This document shows, in pieces, positions 13,201 through 28,200 of a DNA stretch of 64,000 bases; positions within the stretch are counted from its first letter, which is position 1, and the number at the start of each line of letters is the position of its first letter. Both the position numbers and the translations under genes were made by a program. The notes beneath the pieces were generated by a model. It searched no databases. It saw nothing but the letters and a program-made list of their open reading frames with translations, and had not been told where the DNA came from. Source of the DNA: Branchiostoma belcheri (taxonomy: Eukaryota > Chordata > Leptocardii > Amphioxiformes > Branchiostomatidae); assembly GCF_001625305.1 (NCBI RefSeq), contig NW_017804076.1, forward strand, positions 278,150 to 342,149. The letters are read 5' to 3'.

Positions 13201-16200
13201 CCACCTCTACAGGGGGCTGGGCACTTGTGGAGGGGTGATCGCTGAGGGGTGTCTGCGGGAGGCTGCGTGTGGGGGAGGGGGGGGACTGGGTGGAGGGAAA
13301 ACTGGTGGAACGAGCGTACTGGTGTGACGATGACTGAGATGCTGAGTCTCCGAGCTGTGAAAGAACAAACTTTGGAAATTATTTCATTTGTACAGAATTC
13401 AGTTAGCATCTAGAGCACCATATACAGACCTTACGCTTTAAGATGTACCTTGTTGGTACATTTTAGGAACACCACGTTAACACCATTGGTCTATGATTTG
13501 AAGGCATTCGATTTATGTGACAATCAATATTGAAAGCCCTTTGCACCATGACACCAACTTGGTATAATCATGAATAATTGTTTCTGGAACATTCTGTTCA
13601 AAAAGTTTTTGTGAACAGTAAAAAAATTGGCATATAATACAAGTTTGACACCATTTTTAAGTTGCAAACCTTGAAGTTCTTTCGACCACTTTGCACCACC
13701 TTATTTGCATGTGAGTTTTTTTAACAACTTCCCTCACCTGGCAATGAATGTAACAGATAGTAGGTGACCAGTTAGTACAAGTTAATACCATGCCAGTGAC
13801 TATACTGAAACCAATACTTGGTGCCACCTGATATAATCATGGTGTTCACCTGATACGGGATTTCTCCAGAAACTGTTGACCTCCTACTCTTAAATCCCTA
13901 TAAAATACAGTTAACATCAGCACAGACATACAACACATACTTAAGATGGTCTTAGTAAAATTTTTGGTCCCTTGGAAACCTCATGATTCATACATATTGT
14001 GTATATGGCATAGATGCATTGAAAGTCTGGTTAGAAATGGACAGACCAGGATTCTAATTTATAGGACCAAAAATTAACAAAGTCCATCTTATACAAGATG
14101 TATCACACAGATACACACAGATGTGTATTCACCATAAAATGCAGAAACAACAATTATTTCTAGAAAGTTTAAAGTTTACGGAAACATACTTCACTGGAAC
14201 ATCAGAATTAGAATAGACCGATGCCCAAATCCCACCCACCTCTATCGAAATGACAGGAAAATGAAAATATTTGACAGACATGCAGCTACTGTTTCATTGG
14301 CCGAACTGCTAATTCCCATGCTCTGATTGGTTGAACAGCTAATTGTGATGGACAGTCAGGATTGGTCCATTACAGTACCATGATGGCAGGCTTGTATTGT
14401 TTTGTGGTTTTGTGTACAGTATAATGCAGTCTCTGCAAATCAATGGTGAATACGCATCACAAAGTTTTCCAGATCTGACGATCACATTGATTGGTTCTTA
14501 TAATCACCTTATACTCCACCTCCCCAGTGTAAGAACCACCATCTTCACCCTGCGTTAGAGAGGTAAGGGTGCACAGCTACATGTAAGATTCAGTGGTGCA
14601 GGGAAACGCAGTTAGCAATTACAATGATAGGATTAAGGTAGCAGAACACAGTTTTCGCCCTATGGGGATTCCTATAGTTAAGCACCTCGAGGTGACTCAC
14701 TTCAACGCGGTAAAAATTATAGTAGGGTGCACTATTGAATCACGGCCAACTAATATGTTGAAATATACGGTATATTCTACAAAATAACTGAAAACCAAAA
14801 AAAGTTATCGTTTTTTAACATAATGACGACCACTTTGATTTGGCCCTCTATCGGGGTCAACGGAACTGCAGCCGGCTCACCCTGGAACGTGGTTGCGTAA
14901 TGCCGCGCATTTATACACAAACAGGGAAATCTTCACAATCCAACTCATACTATGTACAAGCCGATACCTTTCCTTACCACACAGTGCAGTTCATTCATGG
15001 CTACCTCTCACATAAGTCGCTTTAGACAGGATGCGAGAGGTTTGTCTGCACTACTTTCTATACCCGCGTCATAGACTCCGGGGGTCGCGGATAATTACTG
15101 TGTTCTGCGACCTTAAGCAAGCAATCAGTGCGACATGCAAATTAGATATGGTGCAAATGTGCAAAACAGGCATTCAGTGTGCAAGTGCAAAATACAGTAC
15201 ATGTACATGTAGTAGCAACCTCTTCCACTGCCTAAATATAAGCATGTGTAGTGCTTTTTTTGTTAAGTTCTGGTTAACCTTCTCCTTGCTAAAGTAGCCC
15301 ATTGGCACCAATTTATAGTCTGACCGTCAGTGGTTATAGGGTTATATAGGCAGCAGGTAGATGTTTAAGTCTTTCTTGATATACATGTACATTGTATCAA
15401 CTGAGATGAATCATGTTCTCTTGAATTTTCCTGTGCTTCTCTGGTAAATTTGATGGCCATTGTCAACCTGCTTATCATAGCTTTAGTCTTTAAAAATTTT
15501 GTTTGCTTCACAAACTCAAAGATACTACAAACTCTTGATTTTCAGTGTGCCAAGGACTGAGATTGCATGATTAATATACAGTCAAAATACTGGTGACACC
15601 AGGCAATTAATTATATGCAGTTGACTTGTTCAACTACTTGTTACTAATTTGGACTCAAATGTCTAGAATACTCAAAGCTTGCTGCAAGAAGCCTAGTCTG
15701 TATAACGTAAACTCTGCCGTCCGCGGCTTTACTGGCCGGATGTTGGGCGGCCGGCAACCGTAAAGCGATTTAATGAGGCTACAAGAAGCCAGAGACAAGA
15801 ATGCTATAGGCATGGCGTCAAGCAGAGTCCACCGTAAGGCTTAAAAAAACAATGTAGTAGCAAAAACAAGCTAAGACTCGATAGAGCTGCAGTTATCAAA
15901 AAGCATGTAGTAAAACATCATAATTTCACATACACCTTTTCATCAATATATGTACCTTACCTGTGTGGCAAAAATGTAACGTGGTTATTCATCCTACATA
16001 CTACCAATGGCATAAAATGATATTCAAAGGAATACTTACAAACTTGAACTTCCTCTTATTCTTGAAGGCACCGAAGCTAAAGAGGGACTTCTTCACTTTG
16101 TCCTTGAAGCCGAGAGAGGTCATTGACTGTGACTTCTCCAGCGGAGCGGGTTTGTACGCGGCGACCTCGTCGTACGCAGACACGGGTCTCGATGGAGACT

Positions 16201-19200
16201 TGTACGGTGAGGGCTGAAATCTTGGGTCTCCTGCTACAGGAAAGGACAGTACTTTAACAATACACCACTATTTTTAATAGACTGTAGGACTTACAACTTT
16301 ACTACATGCACATGTAATAAACTTCAATATTCCTCAAAGAAGCTCAAAGTGGTTCAGGCTAGAAAGGAAGAACTTAGTAAAAAATATGAAGCATAGGGTA
16401 GAGAAAACACTGGATCGCAGTACAGTGTGGTTTAAAGTCGGTCTACTCCGACCCACAAACCCTGTAGCCATGTGATCATTTCAACTGGTAGGCATATCTA
16501 CTGGGAAGGGACTTTCGTCAGGAAAGTTTGAAGTGACTGACAAGTTCACCAAATGACCACACTAACCGTCTGGATTCCAGGTTATGTTGAGGGTATTTTA
16601 CAACAGATTTCATATTTTGGATCTGAACACAAAGGAACATCGCATGCAGGCCCCACGACACGGGAACAGCTATGTGGGAATCAGTACCACTTGAAAAGCT
16701 GCCCTTTTTCCTCCGTCTGGGCAGCCAAGGGCACCAGACCCTTCTCTTGTTTTCCGGTGTGTCGGGTAAGAAGTCTAACTCTACTGGTGACGCCAGGCTA
16801 GAGTGACAAGATCTAACAACTACAGAACAGAAGCAAGACAGTCAGAGCTGGAAGAGAGGAGTTAGTAAGTGTGCAAGTGCTGTTTTCATGTGTAGAATTT
16901 AATATTTTTTAGTTAAAAAGTGGAGAAATTCTAAAGTTGTTAAAATGTATGGACATTGTGCAAGTCAGATTAAGATTATAACTGACCATAACCGTGAGTT
17001 TTCACTAGATAGCCTGGGTTCCATCTTATTTGTATGCCAGGGCTCCCATACTCACTCCCTAAAAATAATAGAAAGTATGGGAGCACCAGTATACATGTAC
17101 AAATAGGATGGCACTCAGGCTAAGTTTTAACTGTGGCTGAACAAAGTTTGACAACATGAAATATTCAATAAAATGTAAGATAATACAGTCACATGCTGCC
17201 ATACAGTTATGGTCTTTTGCATGCAAGTGCTACTGACCAAAGAAGAGAAGTTGATTCTTGTCATCTTCTACATATAGGACACAAGGAGAACAGAAAGGAC
17301 AGTGATGGGAAGTGATGTTAGTACCTTCGTGGTCTGTCTCACCCCCCACAGCATAGAAGGTGGGAAGAGGAAGGTCTTGGAGACAGAAAGAGAAGTATTT
17401 ACTGTAAGAAGCTGCTTTCTTTCTGACTACACATGGAACCTTGGATGACTGGCACTCCCAAAGTTTTGAACAGCAAAACTAATTAACTCTGAGCTAAATT
17501 TTGATTGGAGAGAATACAATGATGATAATACATCTAGGTAGAGAGGCAGCCATCCAAGGCAAGTGGTCTGAGCACAGCTAGTAAGACAGAGTGGAAGCTT
17601 CTTGAAGATAGAGACAGGTTCTTGAATGAGACTTGAAGATAGTGTACAGCAGTGCTGTAGCAATGAGCATGCTTTCAACAAGTAACATAAATGACTAGTA
17701 CACAATCATGCAATTTTACCTCTTACCCATGCACAAAGAAGTAAGTTATCATAATTGAGAATTCATAAATGGCCCTCAACAGTTATATTCTTCATGATCA
17801 AATGATGTCAGCTTTTCCTGTCACCTTTTAGAAACTGCAGCATATCAACGACAGTATTGGAGATTACGCTTTTGCCTTTTTGTGATATGGGATAATCAGC
17901 ACGTTGGCAAAAGGTACTACACCTGCGCGAAACCCGTAATATATTGTGCATAGTGCTTCGGCAGAACATCTCATATATATAAGGTCGTATTTGCGCATAT
18001 AAGGCTAACACTCCGCCTGTAGTTTTCAAATGTTATATCGGAAAAAAATATTGTCTGCAACATGCAAAATTCTGATGCAACGTTGACCAAAAATCCAACG
18101 AAAACAGTGGAAAAATGGGGGTTTTGTGCAGGTGCAGTACATTCTGCAGATGTGCTGGGATAATCCAGTTACGGATATACAGTGTTGGTAAGGCCTTGAG
18201 CCATTATGCACACATTCCTTATTTACCTGGTCTGGTGTCCACCACCAGTACTTCAGCCATGTTATAGTCCTCTAACGTTCGGCTCGTGTCCAGAACTACC
18301 TCGGGTTTGTCCACCTCGCGCAGCGCGAAGCGGGCGGGGTCCATGTTACACTTCTCACAGATGACCGGATACAGCTCGGCCACAGTCAGCTTACGACTCA
18401 CGCGGACAAACGTCTTCTGGTTCTGCGGAAGGTTCACGACCAATCGAAACGTTCTCTGGAAAGACAAAATACAGTATATAACATACACCCTATCTTGTCC
18501 AAGTCTGCATGCTCTCATTGATATTAACAGGCACATTTACAAACTTGGCATATCTCAAAAAGGACAATTTCTACACTGATTTTGTCTCAACCTATTAAAA
18601 GGCTTATCTGTATCTGTATCTGTATAGCCGGTATAACCGCCCCTCGGCGTAACACACCAGCTTAACAGGCATGCGGCACGGCGGCAGCTACCTATACTAC
18701 ACCTATACTACACCGAATACCTTTGAGCATCTAAACCTAAACATTGTTTAAAACTATCTAGTGAGGATGCTCCCACTGTACTTGATGACAGCCAGTTCCA
18801 CTCTACAATACGATATATTATGTTGTCACGAGGTATAATATATCAATGTTTTCCTTCCTTTCATATGCAGATGAAAACCAAAACACAAAAATCAATTTTT
18901 GTGACCTTCGGCTACAAAGAAAAACAACACATTCTTTATGAACTACCATTCTACCTGTGTTATGTAAACATATCATGTCTGCTATTGCAATATGTTTGAC
19001 CTTTTCCAAACCTGTTTGAATGTTATTGTGGCTGTTTGTAAGGGAACTGGACATTTGGGAAAAAATACATGAGAAGAAATATATTACAAGTTCTGCTGTT
19101 TTCTTATGCTGAATACTTGGAATGTCATTTCAACATGTGAAAAAACTTCACCTCCCCACTATATATCTCTTCTTTGTCCACTACTGACTGTAATACCTGT

Positions 19201-22200
19201 CACACATAGCCAGCCATGGCCTCCCAACCTTCTCCAGATCATGATAGGGAGTAATAAGTTGCGAGCAAGATCATCGGTGGTTGGAACTTGGTTGGCTGTG
19301 CCAGTCAACTACGAATTTAACTAAAATCCAGGATCCCAACCTAGCTCTAACTTTGGTTGGGGAGTGGTTGAGAGCAAAGTTATGGGAAGGTTCTGAATGT
19401 GTGACAGGGTCTTAACAGAAAAACAACATGCATCGCTCACCTCAGGTGCACTCGGCACTTTCGGTTGTACGGGTTTCCACCTATCACGATCCTCGCTGAC
19501 CACCTCGTTCTTCGGCCTGACCACGACTTGCGTGACATCGGGAAGACGGCCAATGGGAGTGCTGGGCATGTACGAGATGATTTCGCCGTCCTCGGTGGGC
19601 GGGATGACCATGGTGTGAGAGGAGGGGCTGAGGCCGGGGTACTGACGCTTGTACTTGGCACAGATCTGAACCAACAGGTCCATCATATGTGTGCTGCAAG
19701 GGGAAGGGGGGGGCGATAAATGCAGTCAGTTAACTCACTCACTCACTCACTCACTGCACGGCTTAGCGTCCGTTGTTCCCCGTCATGCAAGGGTTGGACG
19801 TCGTAGGATGTCGTTTAGGTCTAATAGCTGCTCTCCAGCTGCATCTGTCTAGTGGGTTGGCCTTCTGCAGTTTCAAGCTCTTGACATCTTCCCCAATACT
19901 GTCTACCCATCTCTTTTTTGGACGGCCATGCCGGTTAAAGTTAGAAATATTGTCAGTTTCTTCTTAGTACTGTTTCATGATGCACTGTATTCTGCAGTTT
20001 CTTCGTTTCCTTCCACTGTGTCTACTTCACTTGTTAGCTTTAGGATGGTTCATCAGTGAAAGAAGTTGTAATTTTCAAACTTTCTGTACCCATACACACT
20101 TCTAACAAATGTTTAGTGTTAGATAGTCTGATATGCTTCTGAAAGTTTTTTTAGCAATGCTCATTTGCTCTACCTGTTTTCCCACCAACTTAAACCCCTT
20201 TTTAATTATTTGTGAATAATTTCATTAGGCTGTCAACAGACTGTATACAGTTTAAAACTGCAGCAGTGACATCTAGCTGCAGTACGAATCAGAACCAGTC
20301 ATTGTTACAATGAAGAAGCTGACAGACAGTCCCCCAAATAATGTAAGTCTTATACAACACTTTTCAATCAGAATTCTGTAATTTGTCAAGACGTAAGTCA
20401 AGACTCTAAGATACAAAATTCCTTTATACAAAGTGAAGTAAGAATAAACTTGAAGATGTTACCTTGCCATAAACTTTGTTGTCTTGATCTCTCCTCCAGG
20501 TAGAATCACATCCAGGTCAACAAACCCATCCAGGTCCTGTACCGGGTCCACGTTTTCATTAGTCACGTGACTGTTCTCTTTCCCGGGGGCCAGGCCGTTC
20601 ACGCTGGGGCGGACGTTTCCGTTCACGTTCCCGTTCATGTTGCCGTTCATTTTCGCGTGGGGTTTCCTGGCCGGGGGTGGGGGCGGCGCTCGGGCTCTCT
20701 TCCTATGGAGGAAAATAAACAACAAGAGAGTCAATAACAACAGGCTATATTCATTACTATGGCACAACACTGTTTAGTCTAAAGCATTATATATTAAATC
20801 ATCCAAACTGATCCAAACGCATCATGCCAGCCTTTTCCTGTTTGAATATAAGTTTTTCAATGTCTTTGGGATTCAAATGATTTCAAATGATCTACGCCTT
20901 AATTAAGCAGCTTCAATTAAGTCTGTTACGACTATTGTTGCTATTAGGCCTCTGTATAGAAGGCTCGAGAACTCCTTTTCAAAATATCCCAAGGCCAACA
21001 GACAAATACCAGTATAACTCAAGATAAAAGTTATCTGCACCGTAACATCAATTCTTCGTGTCATATGACATGGGCTAAATGTCAGTTTGATCACTGCCTT
21101 GTCCTATTAGCCTGGTTACCAAACCTATTATAGTGCCCGAGTCCTACGCCCTCTCTGGGAGCTGAAGTAGGTTTGGTGACCAGGCTATTGTCCTATTTTA
21201 TGTGTGGATAAAGGATATAGCCTTGTGACTGGTGGCCATGTAACTTTTGTCCTTGAAAAGTGTGATGTAAATTTGGATTCAGGGCTTGAGGAAAAGTAGA
21301 TAGTTGACAGGGCTGTGGGGTCATACTGTATGTAGCAAACAATGAAGATAACATGTGATACTTTCAAATTCAAGTACATTGTACCGGTACAATCTGGATA
21401 TATTACAAAGAGAAATGGAGGCAGAAAGACAGGGATTCAAAAACATTATGACATATTACCACTGCCTATTTGACAACCTTCAATTTGAAATACTGTTCAA
21501 TGTACCATATATGCAAATGTATATCTATGACTAATACAATTTTTTAACTTGTACTAGTACACACATGGTTAAACACTGTGTTCAGTCATTTAAAAAAAAC
21601 AATGTTCATGTACAGAGGCATTCAAGGCTCATAGAGCAACAAAATTATAGTGTAGATGTAAAGTTGAGGTTGAGTATCATTTTAAAAGGTACACACAAGT
21701 GCATTTTAAGTCTAGTGGCTAGAATGACAGTGATACTCATAACTACATGCACTAAGATAACACCAGCGACCTTGAACCATTGTTATGTCCTTGACTCCTT
21801 GTTCTACCTGTGACAAAGTCAAATATCAAGCTTTCCTGTCTTGTTTGTACTTGGCTGAGTACTGTAGTTGGTTTGTCAGCCATGAATGGCTAACTTGTTC
21901 AACTGGACAGCCCATGACAATATTAGGGGAAAGAGCAGTGGTCATAGCAATGTTTACAAGTGGCCAAGATACACCTGTACAAATCTGTCAGACAGAGAAG
22001 TCTTTGTATTCTAAATGAGAATAGGAACATACATGTAGGAATGATATACCACATCGTAGTCAACTACTACACAAAGTGCTTTAAAACTTCCTAACAACAA
22101 TTTCTTCACGTTCTTTGTATACTTTCCCTGCACAATTATTTCTACTGATGCACATATACATGGCACAGTTCCCTTGCATTGAATATCTGTCTTTTTGTCT

Positions 22201-25200
22201 AATTACATGTAAAAAAGACAACAAACACACAAATACATTTTTACCATGCAAAATCTCCCACAATTTTCTTTCTTTGCATGTTATTATGTTATTTATGCAG
22301 AAATGGGTATGTCTATATGCCTTGGGTTTGGATGTTTCTGAAATTTTACAATTTGACCATCAAATCTGTCAACATTGAACTTGAAAACACTGTAGATAGA
22401 TATATATAATATACAGATTGCCATAAATCTAAAACCTGAAAAGGGCTGTGAGAGCTAGGACAGCATAACTACCCAAAGATAAAGCAACTACTTAAGTTAT
22501 ATATACTTAGAATGCCCTACTTTCGTCTAAGTTTAGACCAACTAAATTCCATACCTGCAAGCTAAGAGACCCTGTTTACAAGTTGATAATTATCATTGTT
22601 TTCACAGCACATTTTGAAAATGACATAACAAAAATATTTGCGTACAATGATATAAGTAGCCCTAACAAAAATAGCAATTAAAATTTAAAGAAAAAGAATG
22701 CATAAGTCTTCCTAGAATCCTACCAAGCAGGACAAGACAAGATACTTCCCTCTTCTTACCTCATCTCCCAGGCTAAGCCTCCAGAGAACATTCTAGTCAT
22801 GCCTGAGTTACAAAGTAAACAAACTGTTGCACCAACTATGAGGGCCTGCCTCCTTACTAAAGACCAGTAGCTACAGCTAACTAATAGAATCAACATTCTC
22901 ATTCTTCCCACAATATTCTACATCATTCTTGCTCCAGAAAATCTTGTTTAATCTGCTTGGTCTTTGTTCAAGCATTAGTTATCTTGTTATCTGGAATATT
23001 TCCTTACACCAGTGTTTATTTTTTTCACACCCTGGCATCTAAATTGTGGTCTGCAGAGGATGTCAGCCATGAAATCAAATTTGCACAGCCTAAAAACACT
23101 TCCCATGGGTAGATAGAGGAGGGGCAGTGTGTATACTACAGTCTGTAGCACTGGAATCAATACGGAAACAGACTGTCACCATTTTCTGGTAGAACTAAAA
23201 AGCTGCATGCAAGTTTCAAATATTTCTGCCTTGCTCTTGCTATGCTCTCAGTTAAGTCACATATCTTATGTATGTATAGGTCTATACGTATTCAAAGCAT
23301 AAGATATGTACTAAAAAATACATTGTACTAGTATTATGTACTGTATCCCATTATGGTTCAACATTGACTTTTCAAAAGATGTTAAGAAGACTAAAGTTAC
23401 TAGTAATGTTATCACATATGATAATGCAAAACTATAAAACCCAGGCATGACGTAGAGTCAAGAACTTATATCCTAATTGTTACAAGTATAATTTCCTAAA
23501 GGTATATGTCTCACTTGTTATGAGTATCAAAACAGAATTGAAATCTCAAGTGAACTGCTGAAATACTTGTTTGTTTGTTTGTTTGTTTATTGTTTATTAA
23601 CCAGAGAAACATATCGCCCAGGAGGTTGAATACATAGTATTACTTAGGTATTTGACAACAAGAGAAACAAAAGAAAAGAGCTCATACCGGTATTAAAAAG
23701 AGAATAACGTATGAAAGAAAGAGGGACAAAAGAACAGTACTGGAAAGAAAAATATCAGTGGGGCTCTGTACAAATACAGAGAATGAGGCAAAGTACACAA
23801 CTGAGAGACATTTTGTGACAGGTCACTTGCTATGGAACTGGTGCATAGCAGTCTAATGCTAACAAAGGTCCCGGATTTCCAGACATTTTAGCCACCCAAG
23901 AGGCAAAAAATAAATCAACAAGCCCTGGAATTGGAGTCCATTTCATATTCAAATAGAACAGTTCTAGATTATTTTTTCTTCACTTTGAATCTCTAATCAT
24001 AACTTCTATTCAGTTTGTAATTTCCATTTAGTTATACTTCAAAGATATTTATTTAGCGTTTGATATTTGACACTTGTAAATAGAAAGAAATGAAAAAAAG
24101 TCTACTGTAAATTCCTGCAAGTTATTGATTTTCTATAACGGACCCATCACACTTATGTTCGTCACATAAGCCATAATGACAGCTCATTTAGAATTCAGTC
24201 GATAATAGCGATCAATTACTTCATTGCCATTATGTCAACTTCATGCATATATTATTGTACATTTTGTGTATACGTGTATACACACAGGAGTATTTTGACT
24301 TTTCATATTGATCACCAAACAAATCTTTTCTACATTTGTATACACTGTACCAGGATCTCAAGATAAAAAAAGACACTATACTTGACCTTATACATGTAAT
24401 TACATACGTCATCTTTACAGTGAAAAATTTTTATCCACTGTAATTTTTGATGGTACGTTATAAAAACAGCTCAAAGCTAAGACCCAATTATGAACAAAAT
24501 AAAATCATTAAAAGTAAAGATAAAACAAAACCTGCTAGCAAAGATAACTTGAAGACTATAAACAAGTCATAGCTCTATTATACACTTTATGATCACAATA
24601 ATTTGAAAATGTCGCTATGCATGCCAAAGTGCATACTGCATGCATGACCATGCATGTACCTGGAGCCATGACTTCCCTATCATGATCAGATATCTCCTGA
24701 TGATAACACCTTAGACAGACACAGAAGACACCTCTCAAAAGACAAGCCTAATTGGTTCTAATGTACACTAAAGACAGTAACAGACAATGACAGACAAACT
24801 GTGTAATCTAAATTAAATAGACAGCAATGTTAGACATTACAAACACCAACATTTTTTTACCTGTACATACCTATAGACTGATCACAGACTGATAACAACT
24901 CAACCACAGCACAGACAAAGGTGTCAGGCTGTACAGTTGTCTGACAAGATTTTCTACACGTACCAGATGTTTGGAGGAAGAGTCAAGACACCCTGGCAAC
25001 CTACCTTGTCTATTGCACAATGGCGTCTTCATGAATGTACACCGAACAGTCCTGATGACACCACTGACAGCAATTAACTGAGGTGAGTCTCTGTCACGAA
25101 CCACACCCCTGCACTGGCTCTAATTTACATACTTTCACACTGTTCTGCACCACCTATAAGGTAGTCCTACCAAAACATTCCAACCGTGGGTGGGACCAGT

Positions 25201-28200
25201 ATTCCTTCTTTACAAAAAATCTTCCCTAATCCTTGTCCTTGACATCAAAGACACGAACCTTTTGAAGAAGCGTCTTTAACAGTAAGATGCAGTTCTACCT
25301 GATAATTCAGACAGCTTGCAATAGTTTAGTATCGGGTGATGCAATTTTGACCCACACACCCACACGTATGCAAAATGGTACGTTCCTGTGGCGGCTCTAT
25401 CCATGTGAAGATTCGCATGAGATAGAACACCAGAGGTCAACGTAGGTCACTGACAAATGACAGAACAAGTGAATTGTTATGAGTTAAATGCCTCTCCCGG
25501 GTAGAGGCAATGGTGCTTATAATACTTATCACTCTGTATGGCTGCAGATAAGCGAAATATATTTCAGACAGATACAAAACTATGTAAACATTTTGGGAAG
25601 GACCTAGGACAGAGTTAGATGGTTTGTTTGCTGGCTGGCATACCGATATGTCGCGGTATTGTCGGGTTTCCTTGAATAATGGGGTTGAATAGGCAAGACC
25701 AGACAATTGCTGAGCTCAATGCTTTGAGCTATCAGTGACTGTAACAGTTCTGGTTCACTTGGTTTGCAGAAAAACAGCCCAGGTAAGACAACACCTGAAA
25801 GAGAACTTCCTGTTTTCTTACACCGTGGATGTCAAAGCTGATAGTCTTTTGGCATCGTGTTTTTATACATCATAGTAAAACCCATCATTTAATTGCCCCC
25901 CTCAACACTGCAATTCGCAAGATCCAGTCTTATATGTCTAAAATTGTAGCATATTTACAATTTTAGCTACTACATTTTTCTTTCTTCATATTCTGCCTAT
26001 CTTCTCCCAACCAGGTGCTATCAACCTACTCTGTCTAGACAAACAGACACACAAATGCACAGCTCAGCCACCCAAAAGAAATGACTGCATTTATTGCTCA
26101 AGAGTTGTTTAAATACAATGTATGGCAACTACAGCTAAGGGCTGAGCCTATGTATTATATGAAAAAGAGCAGGCTTAGATTGGCAGTTTTTAAATGACAC
26201 TTCAAGTTACTCATAGCCTTATTTGTGCATACCGTATTTATTCCAATAGCGTACGCACTTTTTTAACTTTTCATGTCGCAAGCAGGTGTTCCAGACCAAG
26301 GCCAAAGTCGGGGTGCGTACGTTAAAGGGGGTTCTGTCCCCAAAAAATCGGAAAGAGATCGGAGCCAGCAAGGGAGCCGGCCTCACAATGTGTCCAGAAG
26401 TACTTGTTACGCACCACTCCGAAGAATAGTTCATGTTATACTTCAAATAAGAGGTTAAAAATGTCCCTGTTCAAATAAAGACATATTTTATACCTTGAGT
26501 AAGTAAGTGTGATATGAGAAAATAAAATACGATGTAGCATGATTTATTTAGAAATATAATTTTTACAAGTATCGTAAGCTGACTCGGTGCACCATCCGCC
26601 ATGTTACCGGTAAGTTGGCCGCTTTTCCCGATGAATAATACAGCTGAAATGCCAGCACATCCACAAATAATTTGATCAAATACTTAATTGCTGCGATCTA
26701 AATTGTTACAGGGTTCTCTTAAGCGGGAGTTGTTTATTGTTTTGATTGGTAAAATGCAGGGTAAAATACGCTAAAATCTAGCGTGGGTATTAAAAAGAAA
26801 ACCCACGCCGCGGTCCACACTTCCGGGTTAAAGGAGTACTAACCTCCAGAAGGCGGTGCTATATTCCGACAGGCATTAATTTTAGGAAGTGAAAAATGCA
26901 TATTACTTTACAGTATACAATTAAATGCCCATTTTGTGCGCAAGTCTTCAAACGCATCGAATCCAGGACAAACTCTCCAAATACCCTCAAAACTATCCCA
27001 GAATACACCACGCTGCCACATTGGTGTCTATGTTTTAAACAAAAAGTTGCGTTACAGACTTTATTTCAGGGGCGATAAGAAAAATTTGTACCGTTTTGTG
27101 TTCTTTGGCATCTTACCAATCATTGCCCTTCTTAAAGTCCTTATCGCCCCTCATTTATGCCGAAAATATTGACGATGAAAAAAGCGGGGTAATCTAGTTA
27201 TCTTTTCAATAAGTGGCGTAATCTAATTATGTGTACAATTAATACTTACATGCAAATAAGTTGAGAAAATCAAAACACGCAGGATGAAACTGGCGCTCTG
27301 CATTAGACATCCTGATATTATAGTATTCAAGCCACAGGTCAAGCAAAGTAAAGCAAGTAATTTCTCAATAATCAGCTTGTTAGTGTGCTTGTCTCCTGCC
27401 ATTTTCGCCGAAAAATGTTTATGTTGACCTGAAGTGTATGAGTATTGCGTAAGCCAGAGTTCCCGGATGTATCGATTGTGGTTCAGCATGGGGAAAATTG
27501 ATATTGATATCGCTTGACAAACATGCGTCGCACAAGTCGTACAAGCAAAATTATGTGAAAAGTCGGCTAATTATGTCTTCATTGCAGCATGATGAATCGG
27601 AAAATAGCACTTCCTTCTGGAGGTTAGTACTCCTTTAAGTGACGACAAAATCACGTCGAAAACGCTAAAAATCCGCTTAGAAACATATATTTACCCCATA
27701 GATTCTTGAAACTATGCATTTCTTCACTAGAATATCGATGTGTGGTTGTGGAAAATAGCATTTTAGCGCCGATATCGAACAAGAAAATTGTTTACACGCG
27801 CGTCGGCCAGCTCAAGTCTACCGCCAGCAGCGCCGGCGGCTGACGCAGCAACCAATCAGAGATGCGAAATGCCGACACGTGACGCGGGATTTGCATACAA
27901 TCTAGGGCGCGCGGTGCACGAAATATTTTTGCGTCAATATTCAGCGCCGTGTTTCAAGAGATTAATACCGGGAAACAATATACAGGTAAATATTTTTTCA
28001 CTGTAGCGATATGTAATGCAAACCTTTTCCACGGCGCTGTGTGCCTGATGATCTTCCCCGGCATCTACGTTCTGCTGCGATCACTTACCTTTGGATGTTA
28101 TCCTGCCTGTTCACATACTTACCGGAAGTGAAATTTGGTGGCGCTAACTGTCGTCTTGACGTTGGATTCTACCTAAAATACTGCACAGACACTTTAAAAA

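Noticed and set aside
12954-13409. 151-codon frame overlapping COBL exon 7
   Set aside because: It is a shadow frame. The frame required by flanking splice phases gives the KRAP-like motif.
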